A DNA stretch of 64,000 nt, taken from Aedes albopictus. Its lineage: Eukaryota; Arthropoda; Insecta; Diptera; Culicidae. Shown here piece after piece: positions 24,101-32,890 of this stretch; positions within the stretch are counted from its first letter, which is position 1, and every line of letters begins with the position of its first letter. Below the pieces are notes generated by a model, which ran no database searches, was not told the DNA's origin, and was given only the letters and a program-made list of their open reading frames with translations. Both the position numbers and the translations under genes were made by a program. The stretch spans positions 482,106,252 through 482,170,251 of the forward strand of contig NC_085137.1 of NCBI RefSeq assembly GCF_035046485.1, read 5' to 3'.

Positions 24101-24346
24101 AGTTAAATTGCTCCCACAGTCTAAGAGAGCTGTTACTTCGACGTCAAAAATCTTAATGTTAACGTGGGGTCGATCATCTTGGAAATTATGAAGGGTAATT
24201 TTGTGGATTTGAGGTGAAGTCGTTTCCTCGACTGTTTCATCCTCACAAGTTTCGTAGAAACGACCCAGTTCGGACAACCAGTCTAAAAAGTCGACCTCAT
24301 CCTGCGCTTGAGGAAGTTCCAGCGGCTTTAGGACTTCCTCATTTGG
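21176..24346 (-). CDS. pol: Retrotransposon Pol: protease, RT, RNase H, integrase
   Basis: About 1056 residues are read after a -1 shift from gag; the pol-specific codons start at 24346. The frame itself is open from about 24358, but only a TTG lies there, so frameshifting is the likely start. Counting from that TTG codon, the protease core at 78-85 reads LLDCGSNL, with Cys after the catalytic Asp where Thr or Ser is usual. RT follows (CLDARKLNE at 282; YLDD at 383-386), then RNase H (HTDASD near 531). The integrase has its zinc module H718/H723/C753/C756 and catalytic Asp786, Asp846 and Glu881; the last pair is spaced one residue shorter than the common D-x35-E. A C-terminal chromatin-binding or GPY-like tail ends in VWPANLLKARQ. 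No stops or frameshifts were seen. Gene order RT before integrase fixes Ty3/gypsy rather than Ty1/copia. Confidence 0.93.
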   Translation of the reverse strand, partial: PNEEVLKPLELPQAQDEVDFLDWLSELGRFYETCEDETVEETTSPQIHKITLHNFQDDRPHVNIKIFDVEVTALLDCGSNLTFINQSLFDKFRRIQVKEPEDPVQLQTADGSQLQILGEVLMPFTFNGKTRVLSTLVAPELTKECICGMDFWRVFGIYPAVASITNLSSEQTPKAEPKVSLNAEQLKTLEQTKELFKVATGEALDTTHLCEHTIVLKEEFKDSKPVRLYPYPIAPKIQEGLFVELDRLLERGIIEESNSDWSLNIVPIRKPSGAIRLCLDARKLNERTVRDAYPLPHPGRILSRLPRARYLSTIDLSEAFLQIPLARKSRKYCSFSVQGKGMFQFTRLPFGLVNSPATLARLMNRVLGQGVLEPNVFVYLDDIVIVTETFEEHVRLLKEVARRLREANLSIKLEKSHFCLEEIPFLGYILSSQGLRVNPEKIRPIVEYERPTSITKLRRFLGMSNYYRRFIDDYSRTTAALSELLKTNSKALKWTPEAEEAFQSIKEKLISAPILTSPNFEHEFIVHTDASDVAVAGVLTQKVDGQERVVEYFSKKLTTPERSYHATEKEGLAALLSIEHFRGYLEGSHFVLITDSSALTFIMRSKWRTSSRLSRWSLALQTYDMTIVHRRGRDNVVPDALSRSVMAISKDSDSAWYNALRRQVEESPEEYPDFRIQNGQLMKYVFNDDLADHRFDWKIVPSPDVRKQVIKSNHDHMLHIGVDKTIGKIRQRFFWPNMFRDVREYIRKCTECKQIKPPNSSTTPLMGDMREACRPWQIIALDFIGPLPRTTSGKQHILVTMDLFSKWVQLHAFPKISSKTLSSVLVDHWFYRNSVPAIVLTDNATTFTSREFRELMKRFEIQQWFTSRYHSQANPVERVNRVINTAIRSYARDNQRTWDSRLSEIEVVINSTIHASTGYTPFRVAKGEEVTLKGSEHSRFESEEESTLCERVARVREQNPQLYALVHKQLQKAHNISSKTYNLRTRRPAKPFAVGDTVYKKNTKLSNANEFYNAKLGAQYLPCTVIARHGSSSYELEDSQGRNIGVWPANLLKARQ

Positions 24347-26445
24347 TTTTTTAGACAAAACGGACAGTTTTTGCGAGTAAAGCCTTTAAAGGCACACGCG
24401 TCGCAAAACACCCTTCGAGGAATCGGACAATCCGAGAGATCGTGCTCTTCCCCACAATTAAAGCATTCGCCTTCTTCAGGAGGCGAATAGTTGGCAACCA
24501 TTTTCAAAAGAGCGCTAGGTTGACTTGGACCTGGCAGTGGTGCTTTTGAAGAAGTGGACTTCGTCTCCTTTTCTGACGGTTTTGGTTCCATCTTCTGGTG
24601 CGATGGTCTGAAAGAGGTACCTTTAGTGCTGTTCATCCCCGCCTTAAGGGGTTTTGCAGGGAGATTCGGCACTTTTCCCGGCTGCGAAGGGTTATTTCGA
24701 GAGTAAAAGGTTCTCGACCCCGGTGGCCCACTGTTCCCCGAGGTAATGACACACGCTTCTCTCTTGGGCGGTCCAAACACCTTTGAGAAAGCAGAAAAAT
24801 CAGTGGCATCTAGTTCTTTGCCAATGTTTACGAGATCTTTTAGGGTTCTGACATTTCGGCCGACCAGAGCTTTACGACAATCGTACCGAAGGTTCGTTTT
24901 AAGGACTTCGACCTTCTCACTCTCTGGCATTATCTGGTTCATGGCCTGAAAGAGTTTCTCGACCTGCAAATAGTATTGCTGGAACGATTCACCCTTTTGT
25001 TGTCGGGTTTGGTAAATTTTCGTACGCAGTACCGAATCCAGATCCGGATGTCTGAATTCGTTCTTCAGTTCCAGAACCAAATGATCCCACCCGTGCAGGG
25101 AATTCCTGCTTCTGCACGCGGTGTACCAGCTCAGAGCTGCACCATCGAACAAGTGGATCGCCGAGTCAAACAAATCATCGGCAGACGCATGTTCGGATAT
25201 GGCAAGTTGTTGGACGTGTGACAGGAAGTCGTTAAGTCCCAACCCTTGATCGTTTCCCGAATATCTTTTGATTTTCCACTGGGAAACTGGCGTTACTCTC
25301 CGTTGTGCCGCTACCGGGTACGGTTGTGGAACAAACTGAATGATAGGAGCTGCTCTAGTCGGCTCGGTTTGGCTTGGAAGGTTCTCGCCAACCGTAGACG
25401 TGAACGAAAGATCGTCGAGCCGTCGTTGAAAAGAACTATTTAGAGCTTCTGCACCCACCAAAGTCGATTCCGGAAAAGTAGCACTTCGCTTAAATGGTGG
25501 ATCAGGTACCGCGGCTGGTCTTGCACCACTCTCAAGGTCGGCCCAATTCACTCTAGGAGCTGAAGGAGCTACCTCTGATTGTTCCGGCGGCTCAACAAAC
25601 GGATTCGTACTGTTGAGCTTCGGAGACACGGTTGGGGTACCGGATTTCTTGATTTCCTCTTTGAGACCACTGATCTGTGTGGACAAAGCCTTGAACAAGC
25701 TACCAATATCTGTCATGGCTTGGTTGAATTTCTCCTCAGTCACGTATTTGACCTGTTCGGTTTGTTTAGGAATCGCCCCTGTAGGCCTGCTTGTTCCTGA
25801 AGCGGATGAAGGTGGGTCTACAGTTCCACCAGCTGCTTCATCCAAGAGGCCAGACCCATCGTCGGTATCTGGGTCAGATGTTGCAAAAAATACATCATCT
25901 GACCAAAAATGCTCTGAAAAGAGGTCGAGAACACTTCGAAATGCTTCGCCGGCTTGTAAGCGTAGCTCACCGGTCGAATGATTTTTAATGACGGCGAGGC
26001 GATGACCCAAGTGTAACAATCGGGCTTGGAAAACATTTTTCGCTTGTGTAGTCAAAGGTTGTGAAAGATTCTGCTCCATGTTTCTGAAAAGGTGTTTGCA
26101 AGCATCAAGATCAACTTCTGGGTCTTGATCGTAATGAATAATAAATTCATGACCTTCTCGTTCATCTTTGAGGATTTGTTTCAATCTCCTCCGGCGCTTA
26201 CACCGCGATTCGTCATCCGCGATTACGACATTACGAAGAAACAGCTCGTAATCGAGCTCCCCGGGAGACAGGTGGTCTACCCGCATACCACGATAAAGGA
26301 CGCTGAAGTCCGGACCTGATACGGAAACGCGCGGCGGCATTTTATCGGTAAACTGCGTGGATAAACGACAAGTGTGTGAAGTGAATGACTCAATCAACCA
26401 AATCGAACGAAAATAATCTACGGCTTCAAACTCCCACGGACTCAA
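24328..26445 (-). CDS. gag: Retrotransposon Gag polyprotein
   Basis: The open frame is 705 residues from 26445. The second Met at 26340 (MPPRVSVSGPDF) is a better candidate start, giving about 670 residues. The central part matches the retrotransposon gag/capsid pattern (GAALSWYTACRSRNSLHGW, then FRHPDLDSVL and ESFQQYYLQVEKLF). It is followed by a basic Ser/Pro-rich linker and a nucleic-acid-binding end: a C-x2-C-x3-H-x4-C knuckle (CFNCGEEHDLSDC) and a second C-x2-C...C-x2-C cluster (residues about 665-700). The 3' end overlaps the pol frame and holds a canonical slippery heptamer. Confidence 0.9.
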   Translation of the reverse strand: MSPWEFEAVDYFRSIWLIESFTSHTCRLSTQFTDKMPPRVSVSGPDFSVLYRGMRVDHLSPGELDYELFLRNVVIADDESRCKRRRRLKQILKDEREGHEFIIHYDQDPEVDLDACKHLFRNMEQNLSQPLTTQAKNVFQARLLHLGHRLAVIKNHSTGELRLQAGEAFRSVLDLFSEHFWSDDVFFATSDPDTDDGSGLLDEAAGGTVDPPSSASGTSRPTGAIPKQTEQVKYVTEEKFNQAMTDIGSLFKALSTQISGLKEEIKKSGTPTVSPKLNSTNPFVEPPEQSEVAPSAPRVNWADLESGARPAAVPDPPFKRSATFPESTLVGAEALNSSFQRRLDDLSFTSTVGENLPSQTEPTRAAPIIQFVPQPYPVAAQRRVTPVSQWKIKRYSGNDQGLGLNDFLSHVQQLAISEHASADDLFDSAIHLFDGAALSWYTACRSRNSLHGWDHLVLELKNEFRHPDLDSVLRTKIYQTRQQKGESFQQYYLQVEKLFQAMNQIMPESEKVEVLKTNLRYDCRKALVGRNVRTLKDLVNIGKELDATDFSAFSKVFGPPKREACVITSGNSGPPGSRTFYSRNNPSQPGKVPNLPAKPLKAGMNSTKGTSFRPSHQKMEPKPSEKETKSTSSKAPLPGPSQPSALLKMVANYSPPEEGECFNCGEEHDLSDCPIPRRVFCDACAFKGFTRKNCPFCLKNQMRKS
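24346..24352 (-). promoter_or_regulatory. -1 ribosomal frameshift site A AAA AAC
   Basis: In the gag frame the codons read CTA AAA AAC CAA, which places A_AAA_AAC exactly in the slippery register. A one-base slip continues as Pro-Asn-Glu-Glu in pol. It lies five codons before the gag stop. A downstream stimulatory structure was not assessed. Confidence 0.8.
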
Positions 26446-26709
26446 AAATGTTGGACAATGATCTATCGTATCTTGCTAGTGAAAGTGACTAAATTGTATG
26501 ACTACTCGCGTTGTTTTTCACAAAAATTCGCTTTGTTTTGAGCTTCACCAGAGCGCATTGGAAAAAAAAACAAAGTGTTTTCGTTTCTCGAGTGACCAGA
26601 GTGGATTTGAAAGAAAGCTACTTCTTGAAAACCCCCCCAACGCTTGTGAGGAAAAATTTTCTGTGCAGAAAATTTTTCCCTCCTAGGAACCACTAATGGT
26701 TTTTTTTAA
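26446..26709 (-). other. Retrotransposon 5' leader
   Basis: Untranslated leader between primer site and gag, the expected place of packaging or dimer signals. It contains the inverted pair gaaaaattttctgtg/cagaaaatttttc near 26650-26680. Confidence 0.55.
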
Positions 26710-26722
26710 ACGTTGGGCGCCA
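26710..26722 (-). promoter_or_regulatory. Primer-binding site, tRNA-Lys type
   Basis: Minus strand TGGCGCCCAACGT, one base after the LTR. From memory it is complementary to the 3' end of insect tRNA-Lys(CUU), including CCA. Confidence 0.8.
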
Positions 26723-26723
26723 G

Positions 26724-27998
26724 TGAAACTATATTTGACCCCGGGAGTTTCTTGCGCCGTCCCAGACGGGGACGGGCCAAAGCCCCAAGCGGCTGGTCTA
26801 GAGCCAGCGGCCGCTTCCGGGGTGGGCACTCAAGGCCTCTTTCGACTCCCGGGTCCCAGGGCGTATGAGAAGGGGGAGCTTTCGGTGTGGCGGACCTAAT
26901 ATACAAAAGTAGTTACCTGATAGACGTTTATTCAGCGGCTTGGCGGAATGGCACACAACGGGTCGGTCTCTGTGGCTCACCGGCTGGTGTAGGAGGGTTG
27001 CACCGGTGGCGGGTTGGTGATGGTGCACTGGACAGCGTGGAGCGACGGCCGTCTCTGCGAGCGGCGGGCACGAGGGTCCAGCGGACCGGGGGATTCAAAC
27101 GAAGTTCGGTCCAGTTGCGGTCACGTGGCGGGACAGCTGGTGCCCCCGCGGCGTAGCGCAAGGCGTGCGCGACGGCGAGGCGGGACGTTCGGCGGAGATA
27201 CCGGCCCACCGGCTGGATAGCGGACCTTATGGAGCGGGCGATGAACCAGATAAACGTGTGGCACAACGGAGTTTTGGATGGCGTAGCGGGACCTCCGGCG
27301 GCAGAACGATTCTCTCGGCAAAATGGCCGGTCTTCGGGTGACAAAGGGGCTTCCAAGTGACGCTGCTGCCCTGCCGGTGATAACCGAGCCCTCCGAGGGA
27401 GATTCGGGCCTTACGGTGACAAAACTGGCCCTCCGGTGGCAAGCCGGGCCTTCCGGCGGCGAAGCAGACCTTCCTGCGGCGAATCGGGATTGAGAATGGT
27501 GTCGCCGGACCTAGAGACGGCCCAGCGAGCGTTCTGGCTTCACGGCGGTTCGAACGGGCCTTCCGGAGAGGTAACAGGCTTTCTTGGAGCGGACGAAAGC
27601 AATGATAGGCTCACAACACTCGAATACTATCGGCTTGGCCGACACTTAATCACTTTTGGCAAACTTTTATCCCACACGTGGGTATGTCTTTTCGAACTGC
27701 TATACACCTTTGTGGTCTGATAATCGGTAGACGACTGATCCCGCTGGCCACAGTGATCTCGCGCAGGCCCCTTTTCATCCTCATTCTCCCATCGGGAGAG
27801 TGGGTGATTCTCACTGTGTCCGGTCCCCATCGATGCCACCTTCACTCCAATATCGAAATTCACCACCCACTTATCATTCGTGTACGCGACCCATCGCCAT
27901 AGCCACGATTGCTTCATTTAAATTGAACGTTTTCTAGCTTTATAATATTATTCCCTAATTCCGCACACCAAACAAAAACAAGTTACCGTTCGGTAACA
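26724..27998 (-). repeat. 5' LTR (right copy)
   Basis: Same length as the left LTR, with no difference found by eye. It lies next to the primer-binding site, so it is the promoter-bearing LTR of this minus-strand element. Its U3 edge is 39 bp from the LRR gene's stop codon. Its AATAAA (26927-26932, minus) could end read-through LRR transcripts. Confidence 0.93.
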
Positions 27999-28037
27999 CT
28001 ATATACACAATCATTCTACTCATGCATTCATTTCTCA

Positions 28038-30861
28038 TCATAAACTCGTCGTGGCTTGCAGTTTGAAATACCTACTCCTGCTCTCAACCTCATGCAGTGG
28101 ACCCCTTCGATCGTCCACCGTGTAGCAGGTGCTCATCGACGGCATATTACTCCGTCCACTTTTAAGCCTTATAAAGCCCCAAATGAATGCCATCAAACTG
28201 GTCACCACGATGAACGCTCCCAAACCCTCCAACACTATCCTGCTGACTGCAACCGAGGGCATCCGAGCAGCAGCATCCTCTTCCAGGCGCATCCGGTTAA
28301 TCGCCAGATCGGGATCATCAGCCATCCGCGTCATCAGTAGCTCGTCGTAGTAGGAGTCGGATTCTCCGGCTCCACCGTCCTCCACTGTATCGGTTTCGTC
28401 TTTGTCATTTCGACGATCACTTTCCGCGATGCGGTTCATATCGGAGATGTCACTTTCGCTGGTGCTGGGAACCGAACTGCCCGGGAAAAGTTCCTTTTTG
28501 ATGGATTTCGCTTTCGATCGGTTCAGGAAAGGCGGTGGAAGTACAGTCACTTGGCAGGCCCCGAGGTATTCATCTTTCGAGATGTCTTCCTTCATGATCA
28601 GGCAGAACTTGTAGCTTTGAATGAATCAAAGAAGGATAAAGTTAGACGATGTAAGTAAGTTTCAAATCAATTAGTCAGAATACGCTCAGGATGTTCGTAG
28701 AAATCCTTGAAGGATTTCAATGGCGAATTGTACTCAGTTTTTTTGGATTTTTTTTTTTGCAAGTTGGTTTTGACTAAGAGTATAACGAATCCAGTAACTG
28801 TAACTGTATAACTGTTATACTCGATAGAATATTAGGATCAATATGATAATCACCTGAGCTCACTCTGAAGATCGTACGCCCCTATCAGTTTGGTCAGGAA
28901 AATGTAGTCTGTAGCGTTAGCCGTTTCTGGTAAATGATTGCAAGACACCTAAAATCATAAAACAAGTATTTTAATCACATCCAAACCACTCTGCAAATAT
29001 TCTACTAACCTCTGAATTGTACAGAATATTCTCTGGATCATCATCATGGAACACGTACACGAACCGGCAAGAATACTCATCCGTTTGCATCCTCCAATAT
29101 AGCAGAACATCGCTCTCATCGGTGAAATTAATCCCCTTCAGTTGAACATCCGGACTGATTTCCCTTATGTAAGACATATTGTTCTTCAGCTTGAGCATTA
29201 CCTCGATGGTCTTGAACGTACTCTCGTCGGCCTTTTCCTTGTTCTCACCGTTTCCATTGCAGTTCATCGAATCAGTCGAAACCTGCAGCAAGGAAGCCCC
29301 TTCCAAATGGGGAGGTGTGGCACAGACCGCACCCAACACGTCCTGTGAAGCGATCCTCGACGTGGACAACCATTCAACAAATGGTTTCATTGAACAATCG
29401 CACGCAAGTGGGTTGTTCTCCAAGGAGAGGCTATGCAGCGAGGACGCATTGTACAGGGCGTTCTGCGCAATGATCGAGATATCGTTCCCATCGAGACGAA
29501 GTTCCTTGAGTGACGGTAACGGAGCAACGATGTCTGCGGTTAGCGCTCGGAGGAAATTGTGCGTAAGATCGAGAACGATCAGACGTGGGAGATGTTTTAG
29601 GGATGACCCAGATATGGCTACGATCCCGTTGTGGCCTAGATCCAAGACCTGGAGCGATGCAAGTCCGGAAAAGGCGTGGTCCTGTAGGACATCTATTTGA
29701 TTGTGGCGGACGGAGAGCATCTGAAGATAGGCTAGACCTTCCAGCGCCCCATTTTGTATGCTGGTGATGGAGTTTTTATCCAGATTTAGGATTTCAAGGC
29801 CTTTGATGATCGGAAGAGTGGTGTTTTTCAGTGGTCCTCGAATAGTGTTCGATCGTAGATCCAGCTCTCTGAGGTTAAGGCACGACTCCAGGGACTTCAT
29901 GGTTTCCGGCGTTTCTCCAAGTCGATTTCCGTTGAGCTTGAGGTGGATCAGATTGCGAATGGGAAGGAAGCTTTTCGGGGCGATCAATGAAACCTGATTA
30001 TCGCTCAGTTCCAAGTATGATAGTTTCGAAACCGAAATGAAATCCGTACTTTGAATTGATTTGATCTTGTTGTTGGATAGATCCAATCGATCTAGCTGAG
30101 GCAACGCAGCCAACGCCTGCATTGGTACACTAGTCAATGCGTTATTTGGTAACCCTAATGCCTGTAAAGAATTCTTAATCCCAGCAAATGCTTGACGATT
30201 CACCCGCTTGATCTCACCCGACGAAATCACGAGGCCTTGTAGCGAAACGCCTTCAAAAATATTCGCGTCATTTATCACCGTCACGTTCTTCAAAGTGCAA
30301 TCCAACAGTGACACCGAATAACGAGACGATCTCAGACCTTCGGCGATCAACTCCAGCCCGTGTAGATCTCCACGGCATCGCAACGTATGAGGCATATCGC
30401 ATCCACATTCCAAATTGGCGTTCTGTGTGATATTCGGACATTGCCAGTCTCCCAAATCTACGGCCGGGGTAATCTGAGCGACCTTCTTGTCGAATCGTTT
30501 CTTACCCAGTTCCCCTTTGTTAACATACTTCAGCGTACTCCACGTGACTCCGAAAGCTTCCTTGGCGCTATCTTGGTTAATCGTGTCGGGTTTTGTGGTT
30601 CTTTGGTTGTTAGATGTGCTACTGCTACTGCTTATGCTACTATCACTAGTGTTGGTGTTACTGATGACTACAATATCGGTTGGAACTATCCTAAGTACGG
30701 TTGACTCGGTGCTAGGGAATGCAGGGAGGATGCTTTGGCCCTTCTGAGGAGTGTTGACCGACGTTCGGAGGCCTCCGCCGGCGATTCCCGCTGTCATGAA
30801 TTCAGCTCCGCAGCAAGAGGCGATTGTGTGTAACAGGACTAGACACGAGATGATGTGAAAT
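28038..30861 (-). CDS. Leucine-rich-repeat type I transmembrane protein (5' exon missing)
   Basis: Three coding exons are supported: 30861-29010, 28948-28854 and 28614-28038. They use GTTAGT and GTGATT donors and join in phase (Asn-Ser-Glu/Val-Ser-Cys and Glu-Leu-Ser/Tyr-Lys). The first starts two bases into a codon behind a tatttcag acceptor, so an upstream exon with the start codon is still to be found. The joined part is about 840 residues. It begins in a signal-peptide core (HIISCLVLLHTIASCCGAEF), then a Cys-rich N-cap (CGCDMPHTLRC). About 11 LRRs of the LxLxxNxL type follow (LDLSNNKI, LELSDNQV, LDLGHNGI and others), an LRR C-cap (NPLACDCSMKPF...C...C) and a juxtamembrane region. Near the end come an acidic stretch (DETDTVEDGGAGESDSYYDE), a membrane helix (GAFIVVTSLMAFIWGF) and a tail of about 40 residues. 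A cell-surface recognition role is inferred; the exact Drosophila counterpart is not recognised. A retrotransposon lies 35 bp after the stop. Confidence 0.88.
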
Positions 30862-31006
30862 CTGAAATACGAAAGAAAAATAAAGGTTATAATCTTTCAG
30901 TTGTCTACAATGCATGATGTGACAGGCGTCATTTTGTCCTAAAATAGAAAATTACCAGCACTAACACATTTAAGATGCAAGTGCTGAGCGACGGAGATAG
31001 TCGAGT

Positions 31007-31080
31007 GACTCCGTAGCTTGAAGGAATAGAAGCGTCCGTCAAGCGAATTGGAAGTCGTGAGTTCGAGTCTCACTGGAGTA
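31007..31080 (+). tRNA. tRNA-like relic (pseudo-tRNA or SINE head)
   Basis: 74 nt fold as a cloverleaf: acceptor GACTCCG/TGGAGTA (6 of 7 pairs), perfect D stem GCTT/AAGC, weak anticodon stem TCCGT/ATTGG, 5-nt variable loop and perfect T stem GTGAG/CTCAC with TTCGAGT loop. A box TAGCTTGAAGG and B box GTTCGAGTCTC are recognisable. Position 33 is A instead of the invariant U, and the anticodon (AGC) arm has mismatches, so it is unlikely to be a working tRNA. Confidence 0.45.
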
Positions 31081-31480
31081 CGTGGATTTCTTTTCATATT
31101 TCAAATCTCAATTTGTTCATCGAGCACAGGTTTCTGTTGTGCACATGGATGTCAAAGCATTTTCAACACATAAATTAATTAGTGTCCGTAAGCCCGTAAG
31201 TGTCGTGCGTTTTTCTCCATCAGTTACTATTAATCCATAGTTCAGGAGTCTATCGACCTTCGTTGCTTCCAAAAACCACCACCAGATGGAAACCGTGATC
31301 ATGTTGGTAGCGTGAAAGGGGTGGCGATACGGGTCCTCAAGATGGACGTGTTGACGGACACGATGATTTGGAAGAAACGCGAATGACTTGGTCACTGACC
31401 AAACCTGAAGGATAGTGACCTTATTGAGAGAATGACACCTGTGACATAAAACTCCATAGGAGAACATTCAAACCCACTAT

Positions 31481-31881
31481 CAGTGTTGAAAATTTCATTT
31501 CGTCATTTCTAAATTCAATCGCCTACAGCTAATTTTAGAAGCTGAACCTGAGAATATGGTATATGAAAAACTTGTGCGGCTAGACCAATTCTGCTAGAAA
31601 GTCACGGAAAAACTGATATTTTTCGAATATTTAAGGTAAATGTCACGGACCACCTTTGTAAAATGCTAAATGATATTCACCGTGAATATCATTTGGCATT
31701 TTTCAAAGGAAGCCCGTGACATTTACCTTAAATATTCGAAAAATATCGGTTTTTCCGTGACTTTCTAGCAGAATTGGTCTAGCCGCACAAGTTTTTCATA
31801 TACCATATTCTCAGGTTCAGCCTCCAAAATGAGCTGTAGGTGATTGAATTTAGATATGACGAAATGAATTTTTCAGCACTG
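31481..31881. mobile_element. hAT-type hairpin MITE, 401 bp, 8-bp TSD
   Basis: Termini CAGTGTTGAAAA and TTTTCAGCACTG are flanked by CCCACTAT on both sides (31473-31480 and 31882-31889), the 8-bp duplication typical of hAT transposons. Almost the whole element is one inverted repeat with arms of about 190 bp meeting near 31683 (ttcaccgtgaa), with few mismatches. 31081-31472 shows no gene. Confidence 0.9.
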
Positions 31882-32163
31882 CCCACTATGCTTGTGAACA
31901 GGGAAATTAAAGGTTGGAGAAAAGTGTAAGAGATTAGAGAGGAAACATAGAAGGACACAGCAGTCACAACACCCTGCAGTTTAGGGTAGAACTTCAGCTC
32001 TGCATGCTGAATGATCCTCCCGCTACGTTGGGAAGTACCGGCTAATTCCGCCGTCACGGACCAACGGACGCGGTTGACGGCGGGATTTTTCAGAACTTCC
32101 ATAGGGAAGGATAGGGAGTGGTATCCGGTCGACATTTACATCTCTACATTGGCGGAGCCAGCA

Positions 32164-32251
32164 TTCTCTTTTTTCTTACTCACTCTCCTAAACATACACG
32201 AGAAGGAGAAAGCAGCTTGTCTCCTCTTTCATCTTACTCTTTCTCGTTTAT
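32164..32251. mobile_element. Fragment of a Mutator-like MITE family
   Basis: The core 'ttttttcttactcactctcc..cacgagaagg' followed by its partial inverse 'cttactctttctcgt' matches the better-preserved copies at 35207-35370 and 43648-43750. Ends are lost against the next element. Confidence 0.5.
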
Positions 32252-32419
32252 GAGCATCCATAAATTACGTCACGCAAAAATTGGTCATTTTCAACCCCAT
32301 CCCTCCTATGTCACACTTTTTGTGTGGGATCTCTGAAACTTTTGTAGGGGTCGTCACACTTTGCTGAACCTACCCCCTTCCCCCTCCCCCTTAAAGCGTA
32401 ACGTCATTTATGGACGCTC
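32252..32419. mobile_element. Short MITE with GAGC(A/G)TCCATAAAT termini
   Basis: Left GAGCATCCATAAATTACGT and right ACGTCATTTATGGACGCTC are inverted over about 20 bp. The centre has a C-rich tract. No clean target duplication is readable. Confidence 0.65.
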
Positions 32420-32429
32420 CATGTACAAC

Positions 32430-32890
32430 CAAATTACATATGTGCTGTCCACTGGTGAGTTCAATGTGTGTTTGAGAATCTCCCTAGAATATAAGTCCTT
32501 GTATCTACAAGCGTAACCAGATCGAAACGTCTTGAAGCCCTTCTGAAACGGCCTGAAATGACGAAATGAATTGAAGCACCTCTGAAACCCTCCTGATACA
32601 CACCTGAGGGCCAGTGAAGACCACAAACTTCACTTATAACATGCTTAAACGTCCTGAAACACCCCTGAAGTTCGCCAGATAGCTTATCAAGTCCTTCGTA
32701 AAACTTTATGAAACCTCTTCCGTTTACCCGATGGAGACGCCCTGAAATGTCGCTAAAACCCTCCTGAAATCCCCGCGAAGCTCGTCTCAGTGGCTGTGAA
32801 GACCTTTTAAAGCCCTCTGAAACCTTCAAAAACGCCCTGCGCCACTCTGGAACGCGATGAAACGCTTTGAAACACCTCTGAAACCCCCCT
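32430..32890. repeat. Degenerate 'ctgaaacccctctgaaa' repeats
   Basis: Same motif class as 15290-16025, C-rich on the plus strand. 31890-32163 and 32890-33662 show no gene and are AT-rich. Confidence 0.65.

Larger units (their letters stand above)
18890..27998 (-). mobile_element. Complete Ty3/gypsy LTR retrotransposon, 9.1 kb
   Basis: The element is bounded by two 1275-bp direct repeats starting TG and ending CA. It is flanked by a CTAT duplication (18886-18889 and 27999-28002), the 4-bp size usual for Ty3 elements. It is encoded on the minus strand in the order 5' LTR (right), primer site, gag, pol (PR-RT-RNaseH-INT), about 1 kb without a long frame, polypurine tract, 3' LTR (left). No envelope frame is visible. 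Both main frames are uninterrupted and the LTRs look identical on side-by-side reading, so the insertion is very recent and the copy may be competent. LTR length, total length and a tRNA-Lys primer site recall the Osvaldo type, but the clade is not certain. Confidence 0.95.

Noticed and set aside
31007..31080. Functional tRNA-Ala (anticodon AGC)
   Set aside because: A33 replaces the invariant U33 and the anticodon stem has mismatches. Kept only as a tRNA-like relic.
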